26,936 nucleotides of DNA, from the NCBI GenBank assembly GCA_001695595.3, contig MBPM02000327.1:1-26936 (forward strand), written 5' to 3'. Below the pieces are notes generated by a model. That model was given only the letters and a program-made list of their open reading frames with translations, did not search any database and was not told where the DNA came from. The number at the start of each line of letters is the position of its first letter. Within the stretch, counting starts at the first letter, position 1. This DNA comes from Plasmopara viticola. Lineage: Eukaryota; Oomycota; Peronosporomycetes; Peronosporales; Peronosporaceae. The position numbers were made by a program, and so were the translations under genes. This document shows, in pieces, positions 1 to 9,516 of this stretch.

Positions 1-212
1 AGACCGGAGATAGTAAATGGTCATTCACCGAAAGATCGTAATCTTATCGCACGCCTCCATTTTACAAGGAGTTGTGTGACCCAGTCACAAGTTAGACACA
101 AAAAACAACATATTTTTGGCCTCAAAGGTGATTAAGAAAGACCAAACGCGATCATTGTGCGTCTGATAGCATTATTCGGCTAGGGAGCGCTCTGTCGAGG
201 CATCTTCAATGA
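1..212. other. Unassigned sequence left of the gag remnant
   Basis: No open frame or recognisable motif is visible here. By position it would be the 5' part of gag or the leader of the retrotransposon that follows, but I cannot match any residue pattern. No LTR-like terminal sequence, primer-binding site or polypurine tract can be identified, and the left end of the element probably lies outside the window. Confidence 0.4.
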
Positions 213-570
213 ATGATGACAGAGTCGTCTGCGTCGATGATGGTGGCACATGAAGCAAACGTCATATCCAAGCCAAAATCGCCTACGGTAATCGCTAAAC
301 TTTTGAAGGAAAGAAAGGAGGACATCCGATGCTTAAAGTTGAATTGGTCGAAATGGCCATCATGTCCACCCTGTTGCAGATGTAGCAGCTGAGAGTGCTA
401 TATCATGATGTACGCGAACTCGCTGACTCGATTTCGGTCCAAATGGACTTAAGTATTGACATTCAAAGCTGCATCAGTTGCTGTAATTGCGGCAAGCTAG
501 GTACACTATCCGTGCCTGTCCCGAAGGATCGCGGCGATCGCCCAAGGGCTTTAGAGGATCATAAATAGCA
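213..570 (+). pseudogene. Degraded gag (nucleocapsid zinc knuckle) of a Ty3/gypsy retrotransposon
   Basis: This is a remnant of the gag gene, whose product would package element RNA. A frame from the ATG at 329 reads a short gag-like stretch, broken by one stop at about 383. It then reaches C-C-N-C-G-K-L-G with codons at 479-502, the start of a CCHC zinc knuckle (C-x2-C-x4-H-x4-C). The His position is Thr (codon 503-505). A -1 shift at about 511 is needed to reach R-A-C-P, which supplies the last Cys at 517-519. The spacing is otherwise exact. The first ~115 bases, an open frame starting at 213 in another phase, cannot be assigned to a specific gag segment. The protease remnant lies about 230 bp downstream, as expected for gag-pol. 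Similarity was judged by eye only; the knuckle is the firm part. Confidence 0.55.
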
Positions 571-726
571 GCCGCTTTTCAAAAATAGGAAGCCCTAAGG
601 ATGAGAACACTATCGTAAAAAAGTGATGCACATCATAATCTGAGAGCTTGGTAGCTCCCAAACAACGAATTATCAGCAGCGGACTGCTGGTTGTACACCC
701 AAGTGAACGAAAGTGAAAAACCCATT

Positions 727-1017
727 TTGGATCTAAAATATCGCACATTTTTGCGCACTGGCGTACGTTTGCAATCAGCCAAAATTTGTTGACTAATGTT
801 CTTAAAGAAAATAGCAGAATAAGTCAATTTGGATCGATTGGCTAATGGGAAAAATTTAGACATCTTGAGCGTCGAAATGGACCTGGCTGTTAATTTTGAG
901 CATTTCAACAGCACAAACTCACCTCGCGCTCATAAAATGGACAAGTATGGCTTAATTGTGGGCATGCTGTGGCTAGAATATCACGAAATCAAGGTCAATG
1001 GACGGTGCAAGGTTTAA
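727..1017 (+). pseudogene. Degraded retropepsin (aspartic protease) of the same Ty3/gypsy element
   Basis: This is a remnant of the pol protease that would cleave the Gag-Pol polyprotein. The reading frame at 829-1017 is open and contains R-L-A-N-G-K, a hydrophobic strand region, and then Y-G-L-I-V-G-M-L-W-L-E (about 949-981). That matches the conserved C-terminal Y-D-x-I-L-G-M-x-W-L signature of Ty3/gypsy retropepsins. Upstream in the same frame, after two stops, R-T-G-V (754-765) may be the remnant of the catalytic D-T-G-A. If so, the catalytic Asp is now Arg. It lies about 68 codons before the G-M-x-W-L signature, a plausible distance. The copy cannot be functional. It sits between the gag knuckle and the RT remnant, in the order expected for gypsy elements. 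Confidence 0.6.
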
Positions 1018-1778
1018 GATATCAGCTTTTCAACACAGCACTCGAAATTATGTCTTTACTCTGTCGTGTGTAACTACTTCCGAGCAATAACACGCCTGAG
1101 GTATATATGGAGCGATACAACTTATATTCTTCCTAAGACAGACGCGGCGACATCTGCAAAGCCCCTTTTAGTGGGTAATCATCTTCTGATGGTGACACCC
1201 GGCAGATGATGATGAAAATAGCTCTTTTCATGTATGTAATTCATTTCCACAGGCTGTGTTGTCGAGCACGGGTAATGAAGTCCTACAAGCGGTTTACATA
1301 AATTTATTGGTACAAGTGAGTTGAATAGTATAACCAATAGCAGGTGACAAACATATCTTTACAAGATAGAATGTGTAACATATGACCACAAATGGGTATC
1401 AAAAAGCGGGCAGCATAGCTTTGCTAGATGATAATGGGGACACGATACAAAGCTTATTTCTAAGTTTCACGAACGACCCCGTGATTGAAAAAGAGACGAT
1501 GTGTACGTGATATCAACTGGTACCTGCAGGCGTGCTCCAATTGGAAGGGTGTCAGAGGTACTGAACATCGAAGAGCCTAAAGCTACTAAGCTCTTAGCTA
1601 AGTTAAAAGCTAGAATTACTTCAGAGGTAGTGATTCCTGAACTCCCTCAAGGCCAATCAAAATCTTTAAGTTCTGGACGAAGACGTCTTCGATCCGACTC
1701 ATAGGCAGCATACATTGCACTTTGGCTCGACATCCTTAAGGTCAAGAGAACTCAAAATATCACTTAACGATTCAGATG
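1018..1778 (+). other. Unassigned linker between protease and reverse transcriptase remnants
   Basis: Gypsy elements commonly have a poorly conserved linker between protease and RT, and this 760-bp stretch occupies that place. The longest open frame is 1501-1704 (67 codons), with a Lys/Leu-rich centre and a basic end. I do not recognise it, and it has no upstream support as a gene. No transposon termini, tRNA or other structure was seen. Confidence 0.4.
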
Positions 1779-2480
1779 CGGCACGAGATCCGTCATAAAA
1801 CCTCCCTGAGTTGAGAAGTTAAGCGCAAGGCTAATCTCGTGCCAGGCTCAAAGTACCGTGTAATCACACAGTAAAACCTTCTTCGCCGAAAAAACTAATG
1901 ATGTAAATGAGGGAGCCAATATCTCCGCACTCGTCTTAAACATTCTCTGTGGCGATTGACTTAAGCTTACAATAATCTGAATAGTGCGATGGTGCGTGCA
2001 CAAGCGTTCATTTCATGGGAAGAAGTGTAGCTTTAGAATTGTCCAAAAATTCATTGCACAGTGCACTGAATTTGTTACTGAATCTAAATGTGGGAGCCAA
2101 ATATACCATCATGATGGTTTGTGCACCTAGAGGTATGCTATATAAGTAATTGATGATGTCGCAAGCGCTAAAAGCGTCCTAGCGACGATTAAATGGACGG
2201 TAACGCAATTGTTTTGACAGTCATGGGCTCAATTAATTTATTTTACCGTGTTCATTCGTCCGCAGACGCTTTGAAAACGATAAGTTGGCTCTTGAGGTCT
2301 CCTTTAGCCTCTTAAGTGAAGTTTTGAGCTTATAAGGACTTGACAAAATTTTTGGTCAACATCAACAAATGCATCTTAGCGACAGAGGAGACTTGAGCCT
2401 TGCCTGCTATGTAAGCAGTCATAGAGCTCAAACAGACCGAAGAGATATCGGCGCGGCCTACGCATTGAGGGAAGTGGGCA
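1779..2480 (+). pseudogene. Degraded reverse transcriptase domain of the Ty3/gypsy element
   Basis: Several RT landmarks appear in the right order but in alternating frames. N-L-V-P-G-S-K-Y-R-V (1833-1862) matches the L-V-P-G-T-K-Y segment at the RT N-terminus. A-Y-N-N-L-N (1965-1982) followed by A-Q-A (1998-2006) matches the R-I-V-x-x-Y-N-K-L-N block. A-P-R-G-M-L-Y (2123-2143) and L-M-M-S-Q-A-L (2150-2170) match the T-P-x-G-x-x-x-W and M-P-Q-G-L blocks. F-L-V-N-I-N-K-C (2349-2372) matches the Y-A-N-L-x-K-C block. The catalytic Y-x-D-D should lie at about 2235-2260; only a V-H-S-like remainder is found there, so the two Asp codons appear lost. In-frame stops occur at 1872 and 2147. The order of blocks makes the assignment firm even though no single block is long. 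Confidence 0.72.
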
Positions 2481-2582
2481 TATCAAACTAGCTATTCGCG
2501 CAAGTACAGTACTAGCTGTGCGCGTGTTGTAGTACGTCTGTCCAGTCTATCGATTAAGGATGATGAGAGAAAAAGCAGTACA

Positions 2583-3003
2583 ATGCTTTCGATCGCTGCG
2601 ACAAAAAGCTTTAAAAATGCTTATGTTCTAGCTTCGTCAGACGAAAAGAAGCCGTTTAGCGTATTTACGACGCTTCAAGCTATACCATTGGTTAAGCGTT
2701 GCTGCAATCCAATGAGGACGGGCATAAGCAAGTCATCTCGCTTCGCTCAAGGCAGCTTAGGGCTGCCAAACGTGTTTACGATAAGAAATTACGTGTAATG
2801 AGCGCGAAAGCCGATATAACTTCGAATATATGCTTAGGGTGCTCAGCCTTTTGTGGTCCACCCAATCCATGCATCCCGAGGAAACGCCCCGCCTGTCTCG
2901 AATAACGGCAAGACGGCTTTCATTGCCAAAATAATTAACTTAAGCTAAACACAGTCCTAATAATTTCGAAGTGCTCGCCGAAACTCTTTTGCGCAAGATA
3001 AAC
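2583..3003 (+). pseudogene. Degraded RT connection and RNase H domain of the Ty3/gypsy element
   Basis: The frame starting at 2583 reads A-Y-V-L-A-S-S-D-E-K-K-P-F, matching the N-A-P-V-L-A-x-P-D-x-x-K-P-F segment between RT and RNase H. A frameshift near 2699 moves to a frame reading N-E-D-G-H-K-Q-V-I-S, then S-R-Q-L-R-A-A-K and Y-D-K-K-L-R-V-M. This is the S-R-Q-L-x-x-A-E...D-K-E-L-L-A-M block of gypsy RNase H. A further shift gives P-F-V-V-H-P-I-H-A-S at about 2850-2879. V-L-A-E-T-L at 2971-2988 matches the L-A-D-A-L-S-R end signature. The three acidic catalytic positions appear substituted: the D of D-A-S is no longer Asp, the Glu of K-E-L-L is Lys, and the Asp of T-D-H is Ile. This domain is dead but the most recognisable part of the element. 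Confidence 0.78.
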
Positions 3004-3189
3004 ATTCAAAACAGCGGAATCATTTTTTCATTTGACTAGAATATTTGTCAGGCATGCAAAATTCATGTCAATCCAGAGCCTTTACTGCGACTTCCCACTA
3101 TAGGGAAAGATGACAAAGTCAGGAGGTCTCTTCTACATCAGTGATTACAGTAGAACCGCTATGAGTTGACAAAAGGTCTGCTTTAACGA
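3004..3189 (+). other. Unassigned stretch between RNase H and integrase remnants
   Basis: By position this should encode the tether and the start of the integrase zinc-binding domain. I could not find the expected His-x3-His pair. The stretch has stops in all frames and no other recognisable feature. Confidence 0.35.
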
Positions 3190-3660
3190 CGAATACCTGA
3201 AGCACGCATGTACTCGATGCTTGAATCAGCGGCTCATTAGGCTGAGAGGAAATTTTTCATTTGGTGTGCGCCACATACTGATGGCCTTAAACCTTCAAGC
3301 AAGTGGCCAACTATATAAGGATCCGTGGGATCTGCGAGATATTTAAACCTGCGGCTTACACGTCAGTTTCGTTGAAGGGCATGCCATTCCATAAACCCCA
3401 ATGGTGTTTCTAGCTTGCTGATGGTTAATGAACACGAGTATGTTTTCCTTCGTGTGCCAGCTAGTCTGTTCCACTTATTTGAATGTAAAATTTGCTCTTA
3501 TATACGGTATTCAAAGTAAAAAGTCTTTCAGACACGGTGGTGCCAGATAAGGACCCGCGGTTTTTCGTTGCGTTTTTTAAAACGATAATTTTTTATTGGG
3601 AGCCTGTTTGCAAACGTCTTTTCTGCGCATGCTAAGGGAGACAGATCGAGCTGTTCCGAG
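3190..3660 (+). pseudogene. Degraded integrase, running into satellite array A
   Basis: Integrase would insert element cDNA into chromosomes. A-C-T-R-C-L-N-Q-R (3206-3232) matches the C-x2-C-x-x-R half of the HHCC zinc finger. N-F-S-F-G (3251-3265) resembles the D-F-x-F-G-L-P block, with the first catalytic Asp replaced by Asn. After a diverged stretch, the V-F-R-H-H-G-L-P-D region is recognisable from 3523, followed by V-P-D-K-D-P-R-F (3540-3563) for the V-S-D-R-D-P-R-F block. The same frame, with one stop, continues to R-Q-I-E-L (3639-3653), where the G-Q-T-E-R block with the catalytic Glu belongs. The Asp codon (3546) and Glu codon (3648) are 34 codons apart, against 36 in D,D35E integrases. 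The coding sequence dissolves into the tandem repeat at this point and no C-terminal domain or 3' LTR follows. The N-terminal matches are tentative; the V-P-D-K-D-P-R-F match is strong. Confidence 0.65.
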
Positions 3661-5439
3661 GTTTTGAGACGCTTCAGCTTTTTAAGAGAACCATTATTCA
3701 CTGAGTCATGGCTTTGTGTCGTCTGCCCATGCTTAGAAAGAGATATCGATCTGTTCTGAGGCTTCACCTCTTAAAAAAACCATTTCTTACTAAGTTTGGC
3801 TCTGGCTCGTTTGCGCGTCCTTAAGAGGACAAATCGTTCTGTTTTGAGGCCGTAACAGGCTTCAGCTCTTCAAAAGGACCATTATTCACTAGGCTATGGC
3901 TCTGTTTTGTCTGCGCATGCTTAAGAAGACAAATCGATCTGTTCTGAGGCCGTGAGACGCTTCAGCTCTTCAAGAGGATCATTATTCACTAAGTAATGAC
4001 TCTGTGTCGTATGCACATGCTTAGAGCAAAAGACCGAGCTGTTCTGGGGCCTTAAGACGCGTCAGCTCTTTAAAAGGACCATTCCTTTTCAAGCTATGGC
4101 TCTTTTCGGTCTACGCATGCTCAGGGAGATCGAGCTGTTCTGAGGCTTTGAGACGCTTAAGCGCCATTACTCACTAAGTTATGGCTTTATTTCGTCTGCG
4201 CTACTTAGGAAGACAGATCGAGCTGTTCTGAGGCCTTGAGACGCGTCAGTTCTTTAAGAGGACCATTATTCACTAAGTTATGGCTTTGTATCGTCTGAGC
4301 ATGATTAGAAAGACAGATCGAGCTGTACTGAGTCCTTGAGACGCTTCAGCTCTTCAAAAGGCGTTGCTCACTAAATGATGACTCTGTTTCGTCTGCGCAT
4401 GCTTAAGAAGACAATTCGATCTGTTTTGAGGCCGTGAGACGCTTCAGCTCATCAAAAGGACCATTATTTCTCAGATTATGGCTCTGTCCCGTCCGCGCAT
4501 GCTCAGGAGGATCGAGCTGTTCTGAGGACGAAAGGCGTTTTGGCTCTTCCAAAGCACCATTATTCACTAAATTATGAATCTGTGCCGTCTGCAATACTAA
4601 GAGGTAAAGATCAAGCTGTTCTGAGTCCTCGAGACGCTTCTGCTCTTCAAAAGAACCATTATTCTCAAAGTTATGGCTCTGACTTGTTTGCGCATGCTTT
4701 GAAAGACAGATCTGAGGCCGAGAACGGATTAGCTTTTCCAAAGCACAATCTCGAAGTTATGGCTCTGCCGCTTCTGCGCATGCTAAGGGAGACAGTTCGA
4801 GCTATCCTGAGGCCTTGAGACGCTTCAGCTCTTCAAAAAGACCTTTGATCATGAGGAAATGGCTTTGCCCTGTCTAGGGAGACAGATCAAACTGTTTTGA
4901 AGCCTTGAAAAGCTTTAGCTCTTCAAAATGACCATGAGTCACTTAGTTATGGCTCTGTCTCTTTTGCGTATGCTTAGGAAGACGAATAATGCTGTTCTGA
5001 AGCCGCGACTCTTCGAGAGGACCATTATCTACTAAGTCATGGCTTTGTGTCGTCTACACATGCTTAGAAGGAATGATCGAGCTTTTTAGAGACTTTAGCT
5101 CCTCAAAAGAACCATTTTTTGCTTAAGTTTGCTCTGTCCCAATTGCGCATGTTTAAGAGGACAGATCGAGCTATTTTGAGGCTTTGAGACGGTTCAGCCC
5201 ATCAAAGGACCATTATTCACTAAGTTATGGCTCTGTATTGTCTGCGCATGCTTAGGAAGACAATTCGAGCTGTTCAGAGGCCGTGGGACGCCTTAGCACT
5301 CTAATAAATCAGTATTAGCTAAATTATGGCTCTGTCTCCTCTGCGCATGCCCAAAAAGACAATTTGGTATGTTTTCAGGCAGCGAGACGCTTCTGCTTTC
5401 CAAGAATACCATTATTCACTAAGTTATCGCTTTATGTCG

Positions 5440-5523
5440 TCTGCACATACTCAGGAAGATAGTTTTTTTTTCTAACGCCGTGAGACGTTTTAGCTCTCCC
5501 AAAGCACTATTGGTCACTAAGGT
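5440..5523 (+). repeat. T-tract subtype of the A monomer (representative copy)
   Basis: In this subtype the segment after the GACAGAT-type landmark is replaced by a run of T followed by CTAACGCCGTGAGACGTTT and later by CCAAAGCACTATT. It recurs at about 7200-7260, 7600-7650, 8297-8360 and 8928-8990. Less T-rich relatives sit near 5845 and 6510. The recurrence at intervals of several monomers marks it as one position in a higher-order repeat rather than random drift. Confidence 0.6.
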
Positions 5524-6964
5524 GTGACTTTGTTTCCTATGCGCATGCTTAGGCAGATCGAGCTGTTTTGAGGCTCTGAGATGCCTTAGCACTCCAAAAG
5601 GACCATTGATCACTAAATTATGGCTCTGTCTCCTCTGTGCATGCTTAGGAAGACATTTCGATATGTTTTGAGGCTTTGAGACGCTACAAGTCTTCAAGAG
5701 GACCAATCATTTACTAAAGCCATGGCTTTGTGTAGTTTGCACATGCTTAGAAGTAAAGATCAATTTTTCCGCTCTTAAAAGGACCTTTTCATTTTTCTAA
5801 GTTTGGCTCTGTCTCATTTGCGCAGGCATAGGAGGACAGATAAGTTAGTTCTGACGCCGTGAGACGTTTCAGCTCTTTCAAAGCACTCTTATTCACAAAA
5901 CTAAGCTCTGTTTCGTCAACGCATGCTTAGGAGGACATTCTGATCTGTTCTGACGCCATGAGACGCGTCAGCTGTTCAAGAGGACCTTTCTTCATCAAGC
6001 TATGAATCTGTGTCGTCTGCACATGCTTAGAGGGAAAGATCGATTTGTTCTGAGGCTAAAAGACGCATCACATCTTCAAAAGGACCTTTCTCTACAAAGT
6101 AATTGCTCTGTCTCGTTACGACAGATCAAGCTATTTTGAGATTGTGAGACGCTTCAGCTCTCCAAAGCACTATTTCTTACAAAGTTATAGTTCTGTTTCG
6201 TCTGTGCATTCTTAGGGCGACAGATCGAGCTGTTTTGAGGCTTCGAGACGCGTCAGCATTTCAAAGGGACCAATGTTCACTAAGTTATGGCTCTGGCTCC
6301 TCTGCGCATGCTTAGAAAGACAACTAGATATGTTCTGAGGCCTTGAGATGCTTCAGGTATTTAAACGGACCAATTGTTCACCAAGTCATGGCTTTGTGTC
6401 AATTGCACATGCTTAAAAAAGTAAAGATCGATCTATTCAGATGCTTCAGCTCTGTAAAGGACATTTTTTTTCAAGTGTGGTTCTGTCTTATTTGCGCATG
6501 CTAACGAGGACAGATAGATTTTTTCTGACGCCGTGAGACGTTTCAGCTATACCAAAGCACTATTATTCACAAAATTAAGCTCTATTTAGTCTGCGCATGC
6601 TTAGGAAAACATTTCGATCTATTATGAGGCCGTGAGACGCGTGAACACTTCAAGAAGACCGTTATCCACTATGCTATGGATCTGTGTCGTCTGCATATGC
6701 TTAGAAAAACGATTCGAGCCGTTTTGAGGCCGTGGGACGCTTCAGATCTTCAAAGAAACCTTTTCTTACTAAGTACTTGCTTTTTCTCGTCAGCACATGC
6801 ATAAGGAGATAGACCGAGCTGTTTTGAAGCCGTGAGACACTCCATCTCTTCTAAAGCACTAATATTTACAAACTCATAGCTCTGTTTCGTCTGGTCATGC
6901 TTAGTAGGACAGTTCGATCTGTTCTGAGACCGTGAGACGCTTCAGCTCTTCTAGAGGACCATTA

Positions 6965-8108
6965 TTAACTATGTTATGGCTCTGTCTCCTCTGCGCGTGC
7001 TTTGGAAGACAATTCGATATGTTCGGAGGCCTTGAGACGCTTCAGGTCTTAAAGAGGACCGATTGTTCACTAAGTCATGGCTTTGTGTCGTTTGCACATG
7101 CTTAGAAGTAAAGATCAATCTGTTCAGATGTTTCCGCTCTTTAAAAGGACCTTTTTATTTTACTAAGTTTGGCTCTGTCCGTTTGCGCATGCTTAGGAGG
7201 ACAGATCAATTTTTTTTCTCAACGCCGTGAGACGTTTCAGCTTTTCCAAAGCAATCTTTTTCACAACGTCGAAGCTCTGTTTCATCTGCGCAAGCTTAGG
7301 GAGACAGATCGAGCTGTTTTAAGGCTCTGAGACGCCTTAGCACTCCAAAAGGACCATCGTCTACTATGTTATGGCTCTGTCTCCTCTGCGCGTGCTTAGG
7401 AAGACAATTCGATATGTTCGGAGGCCTTGAGACGCTTCAGGTCTTCAAGAGGACCAATTGTTCACCAAGTCATGGCTTTGTGTCGTTTTCACATGCTTAG
7501 AAGTAAAGATCGATCTGTTCAGATGTTTCCGCTCTTTAAAAGGACCTTTTTATTTTACTAAGTTTGGCTCTGTCCGTTTGCGCATGCTTAGGAGGACAGA
7601 TCAATTTTTTCTTCTCAACGCCGTGCGACGTTTCAGCTCTTCCAAAGCAATCTTATCAATCTTAGGGAGACAGATCGAGCTGTTTTGAGACTCTGAGACG
7701 CCTTAGCACTTCAAAAGGACCATCGTTTACTATGTTATGGCTCTGTCTCCTCCGCGCGTGCTTAGGAAGATAATTCGATATGTTCGGAGGCCTTGAGACG
7801 CTTCAGGTCTTCAAGAGGACCAATTGTTCACTAAGTCATGGCTTTGTGTCGTTTGCACATGCTTAAAAGTAAAGATCGATCTGTTCAGATGCTTCAGCTC
7901 TTTATAAGAACCTTTTTATTTTACTAAGTTTGGCACTGTCCGTTTGCGCATGCTTAGGAGGACAGATAGTGAGACGTTTCAGCTCTTCCAAAGCCCTTTT
8001 AATTTCAACGTTAGAGCTCTGTTTCGTCTGCGCATGCTTTAAGAGACCGATCGAGCTGCTATGAGGCTCTATGACGCCTTAGCACTCCAAAAGAACCATC
8101 GTTTACTA
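6965..8108 (+). repeat. Four-monomer higher-order repeat within array A
   Basis: The variant landmark ATGTTATGGCTCTGTCTCC falls at 6971, 7366, 7732 and 8108, giving steps of 395, 366 and 376 bp, or about four monomers. Each unit contains the same ordered variants: a CTCCTCTGCGCGTGC monomer, a GATATGTTCGGAGGCC monomer, a GTAAAGATCGATCTGTTCAG monomer and, in most units, the T-tract monomer. Small deletions account for the length differences. Copies are much closer to each other than neighbouring monomers are, which indicates local amplification by unequal exchange. Confidence 0.75.
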
Positions 8109-9292
8109 TGTTATGGCTCTGTCTCCTCCGCGCGTGCTTAGGAAGACAATTCGATATGTTCGGAGGCCTTGAGACGCTTCAGGTCTTCAAGAGGACCAAT
8201 TGTTCACCAACTCATGGCTTTGTGTCGTTTGCACATGCTTAGAAGTAAAGATCGATCTGTTGGCTCTGTCTCGTTTGCGCATGCTTTGGAGGACAGATCG
8301 TTTTTTTTCTAACGCCGTGAGACGTTTCAGCTCTTCCAAAGCACTATTATTCACAAAATGAAGCTCTGTTTCGTATTCGCATGCTCAGGAAGACATTTCG
8401 ATCTGTTCTGAGGCCGTGAGACGCGGCAACTCTCCAAATGGACCGTTATTTTTTAAGCTTTGGATCTGTGTCGTCTGCACATGCTTACACATAAAGATCG
8501 AGATGTTCTGAGGCCGAGAGACGCATCTTCTCTTCAAATGGACATTTTTCTACTCAGAAGTTTGTCTCGTAAAGACAGAGCAAGGTGCTCTGAGGCTGTG
8601 AGACGTTTCAGCTCTTCCAAAGCCCTTTTAATTACAACGTTAGAGCTCTGTTTCGTCTGCGCATGCTTTAGGAGACCGATCGAGCTGCTGTGAGGCTCTA
8701 TGACGCCTTAGCACTCCAAAAGAACCATCGTTTACTATGTTATGGCTCTGTCTCCTCTGCGCGTGCTTAGGAAGACAATTCGATATGCTCTGGGGCCTTG
8801 AGACGCTTCAGGTCTTAAAGAGGACCAATTGTTCACTAAGTCATGGCTTTGTGTCGTTTGCACATGCTTACAAGTAGCGATCGATCTGTTGGCTCTGTTT
8901 CGTTTGCGCATGCTTAGGAGGACAGATCGTTTTTTTTCTAACGCCGTGAGACGTTTCAGCTCTTCCAAAGCACTATTATTCGCAAAATGAAGCTCTGTTT
9001 CGTATTCGCATGCTTAGGAAGACATTTCGATTCGTTCTGAGGCCGTGAGACGCGTCAACTTTTCAAGAGGACCGTTATTCACTAAGTCATGGATCTGTGT
9101 CGTCTGCACATGCTTACAGATAATGATCGAGATGTTCTGAGGCCGAAAGACGCATCACCTCTTCAAGAGGACCTTTTTCTACTCAGTGATTGCTTTGTCT
9201 CGTAAGGACAGATCAAGGTGTTCTGAGGCTGTGAGACGTTTCAGCTCTTCCAAAGCACTATAATATTAGAGGTTATAGCTCTGTTTCGTCTG
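8108..9292 (+). repeat. 629-bp tandem duplication with a shared deletion scar
   Basis: The ATGTTATGG landmark at 8108 recurs at 8737, and the junction GATCTGTTGGCTCTGT at 8254 recurs at 8883; both steps are exactly 629 bp. The junction is a scar. The A monomer normally has about 60 further bases between GATCTGTT and GGCTCTGT, and they are missing in both copies. The scar therefore predates the duplication, and the duplication is the younger event. The second copy is cut off at about 9292 by the inverted insert. Confidence 0.8.
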
Positions 9293-9499
9293 CGGATTTG
9301 GAGCAGTATTTGCTAAGGTTCGCTTGCAACGCATATGTGCTTGCTCAGAAAGCTAGATATGACGTATCTGAGGCCGTAGAAAGAATTGGCTCTTCAAATG
9401 GCGCTGCAAATGGAGCAGTTTTCCAAGTTACGCTCTAACAAAATATCTCCCTAAGCATGCGCATATAGAGACAGGGCAATAACGTAGCGAACAATGGTC
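9293..9499 (-). repeat. Inverted copy of the A/B junction inserted in array A (left arm)
   Basis: At about 9293 the A sequence stops in mid-monomer and sequence resembling the reverse complement of B begins (GTGCTTGCTCAGAAAGCTAG...). At about 9440 it changes to reverse-complement A (CTCCCTAAGCATGCGCAT). The whole block matches the reverse complement of about 9857-10054, including the unusual junction GATATTT/CGTTAGAGCGTAACTTG and a 12-bp microduplication (ATTTGCAGCGCC then ATTTGAAGAGCC). The arms differ at scattered positions, so the event is not very recent. Confidence 0.85.
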
Positions 9500-9516
9500 C
9501 TTTTGCGACCATTGTT
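9490..9516. repeat. Perfect 10-bp hairpin at the inversion edge
   Basis: AACAATGGTC (9490-9499) and GACCATTGTT (9507-9516) are exact reverse complements separated by the 7-base loop CTTTTGC. It lies where orientation flips from reverse A back to forward A. The arms are two oppositely oriented copies of the same part of the A monomer (the CAAAAGGACCATTGTT region). The hairpin is therefore the joint of a fold-back rather than a regulatory terminator. Confidence 0.7.

Larger units (their letters stand above)
3600..9292 (+). repeat. Satellite array A: about 100-bp tandem monomers, head to tail
   Basis: Landmarks such as GCGCATGCTTAGG, GACAGATCGAGCTGTTCTG, GAGACGCTTCAGCTCTTC and ACCATTATTCACTAAG recur about every 100 bp. 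For example, the GCGCAT position falls at 3625, 3725, 3823, 3913 and 4013. Individual monomers are clearly diverged and some are shortened (roughly 60-98 bp). The left monomers (about 3600-6900) are the most irregular, while the right ones (after 6960) share recent multi-monomer duplications. The array starts inside the integrase remnant without a separating boundary. No monomer carries a gene, and stops occur in every frame at each turn of the repeat. The strand given is that of the integrase-like reading. Confidence 0.93.

Noticed and set aside
551..914. Two overlapping minus-strand open frames (551-748 and 633-914) as genes
   Set aside because: They lie opposite the gag-protease remnant of the + strand, have no recognisable motifs, and are best explained as shadows.
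1501..1704. Small plus-strand open frame of 67 codons as an independent gene
   Set aside because: It is short, has no recognisable motif, and lies in the variable linker of the dead element. I kept it only as a mention in the linker entry.
1..3640. Insertion sequence, phage or bacterial operon
   Set aside because: The recognisable blocks are retropepsin, RT, RNase H and integrase in Ty3/gypsy order. No bacterial-type genes or ribosome-binding sites accompany them.
3528..8968. Open frames of 75-112 codons in array A (for example 4403-4741 minus, 5419-5706 minus, 8460-8693 plus)
   Set aside because: All are internal to diverged tandem monomers and arise by chance from the repeat.
9490..9516. 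Hairpin followed by T-run read as an intrinsic transcription terminator
   Set aside because: The stem is explained as the joint of two inverted satellite copies, and there is no gene upstream for it to terminate.
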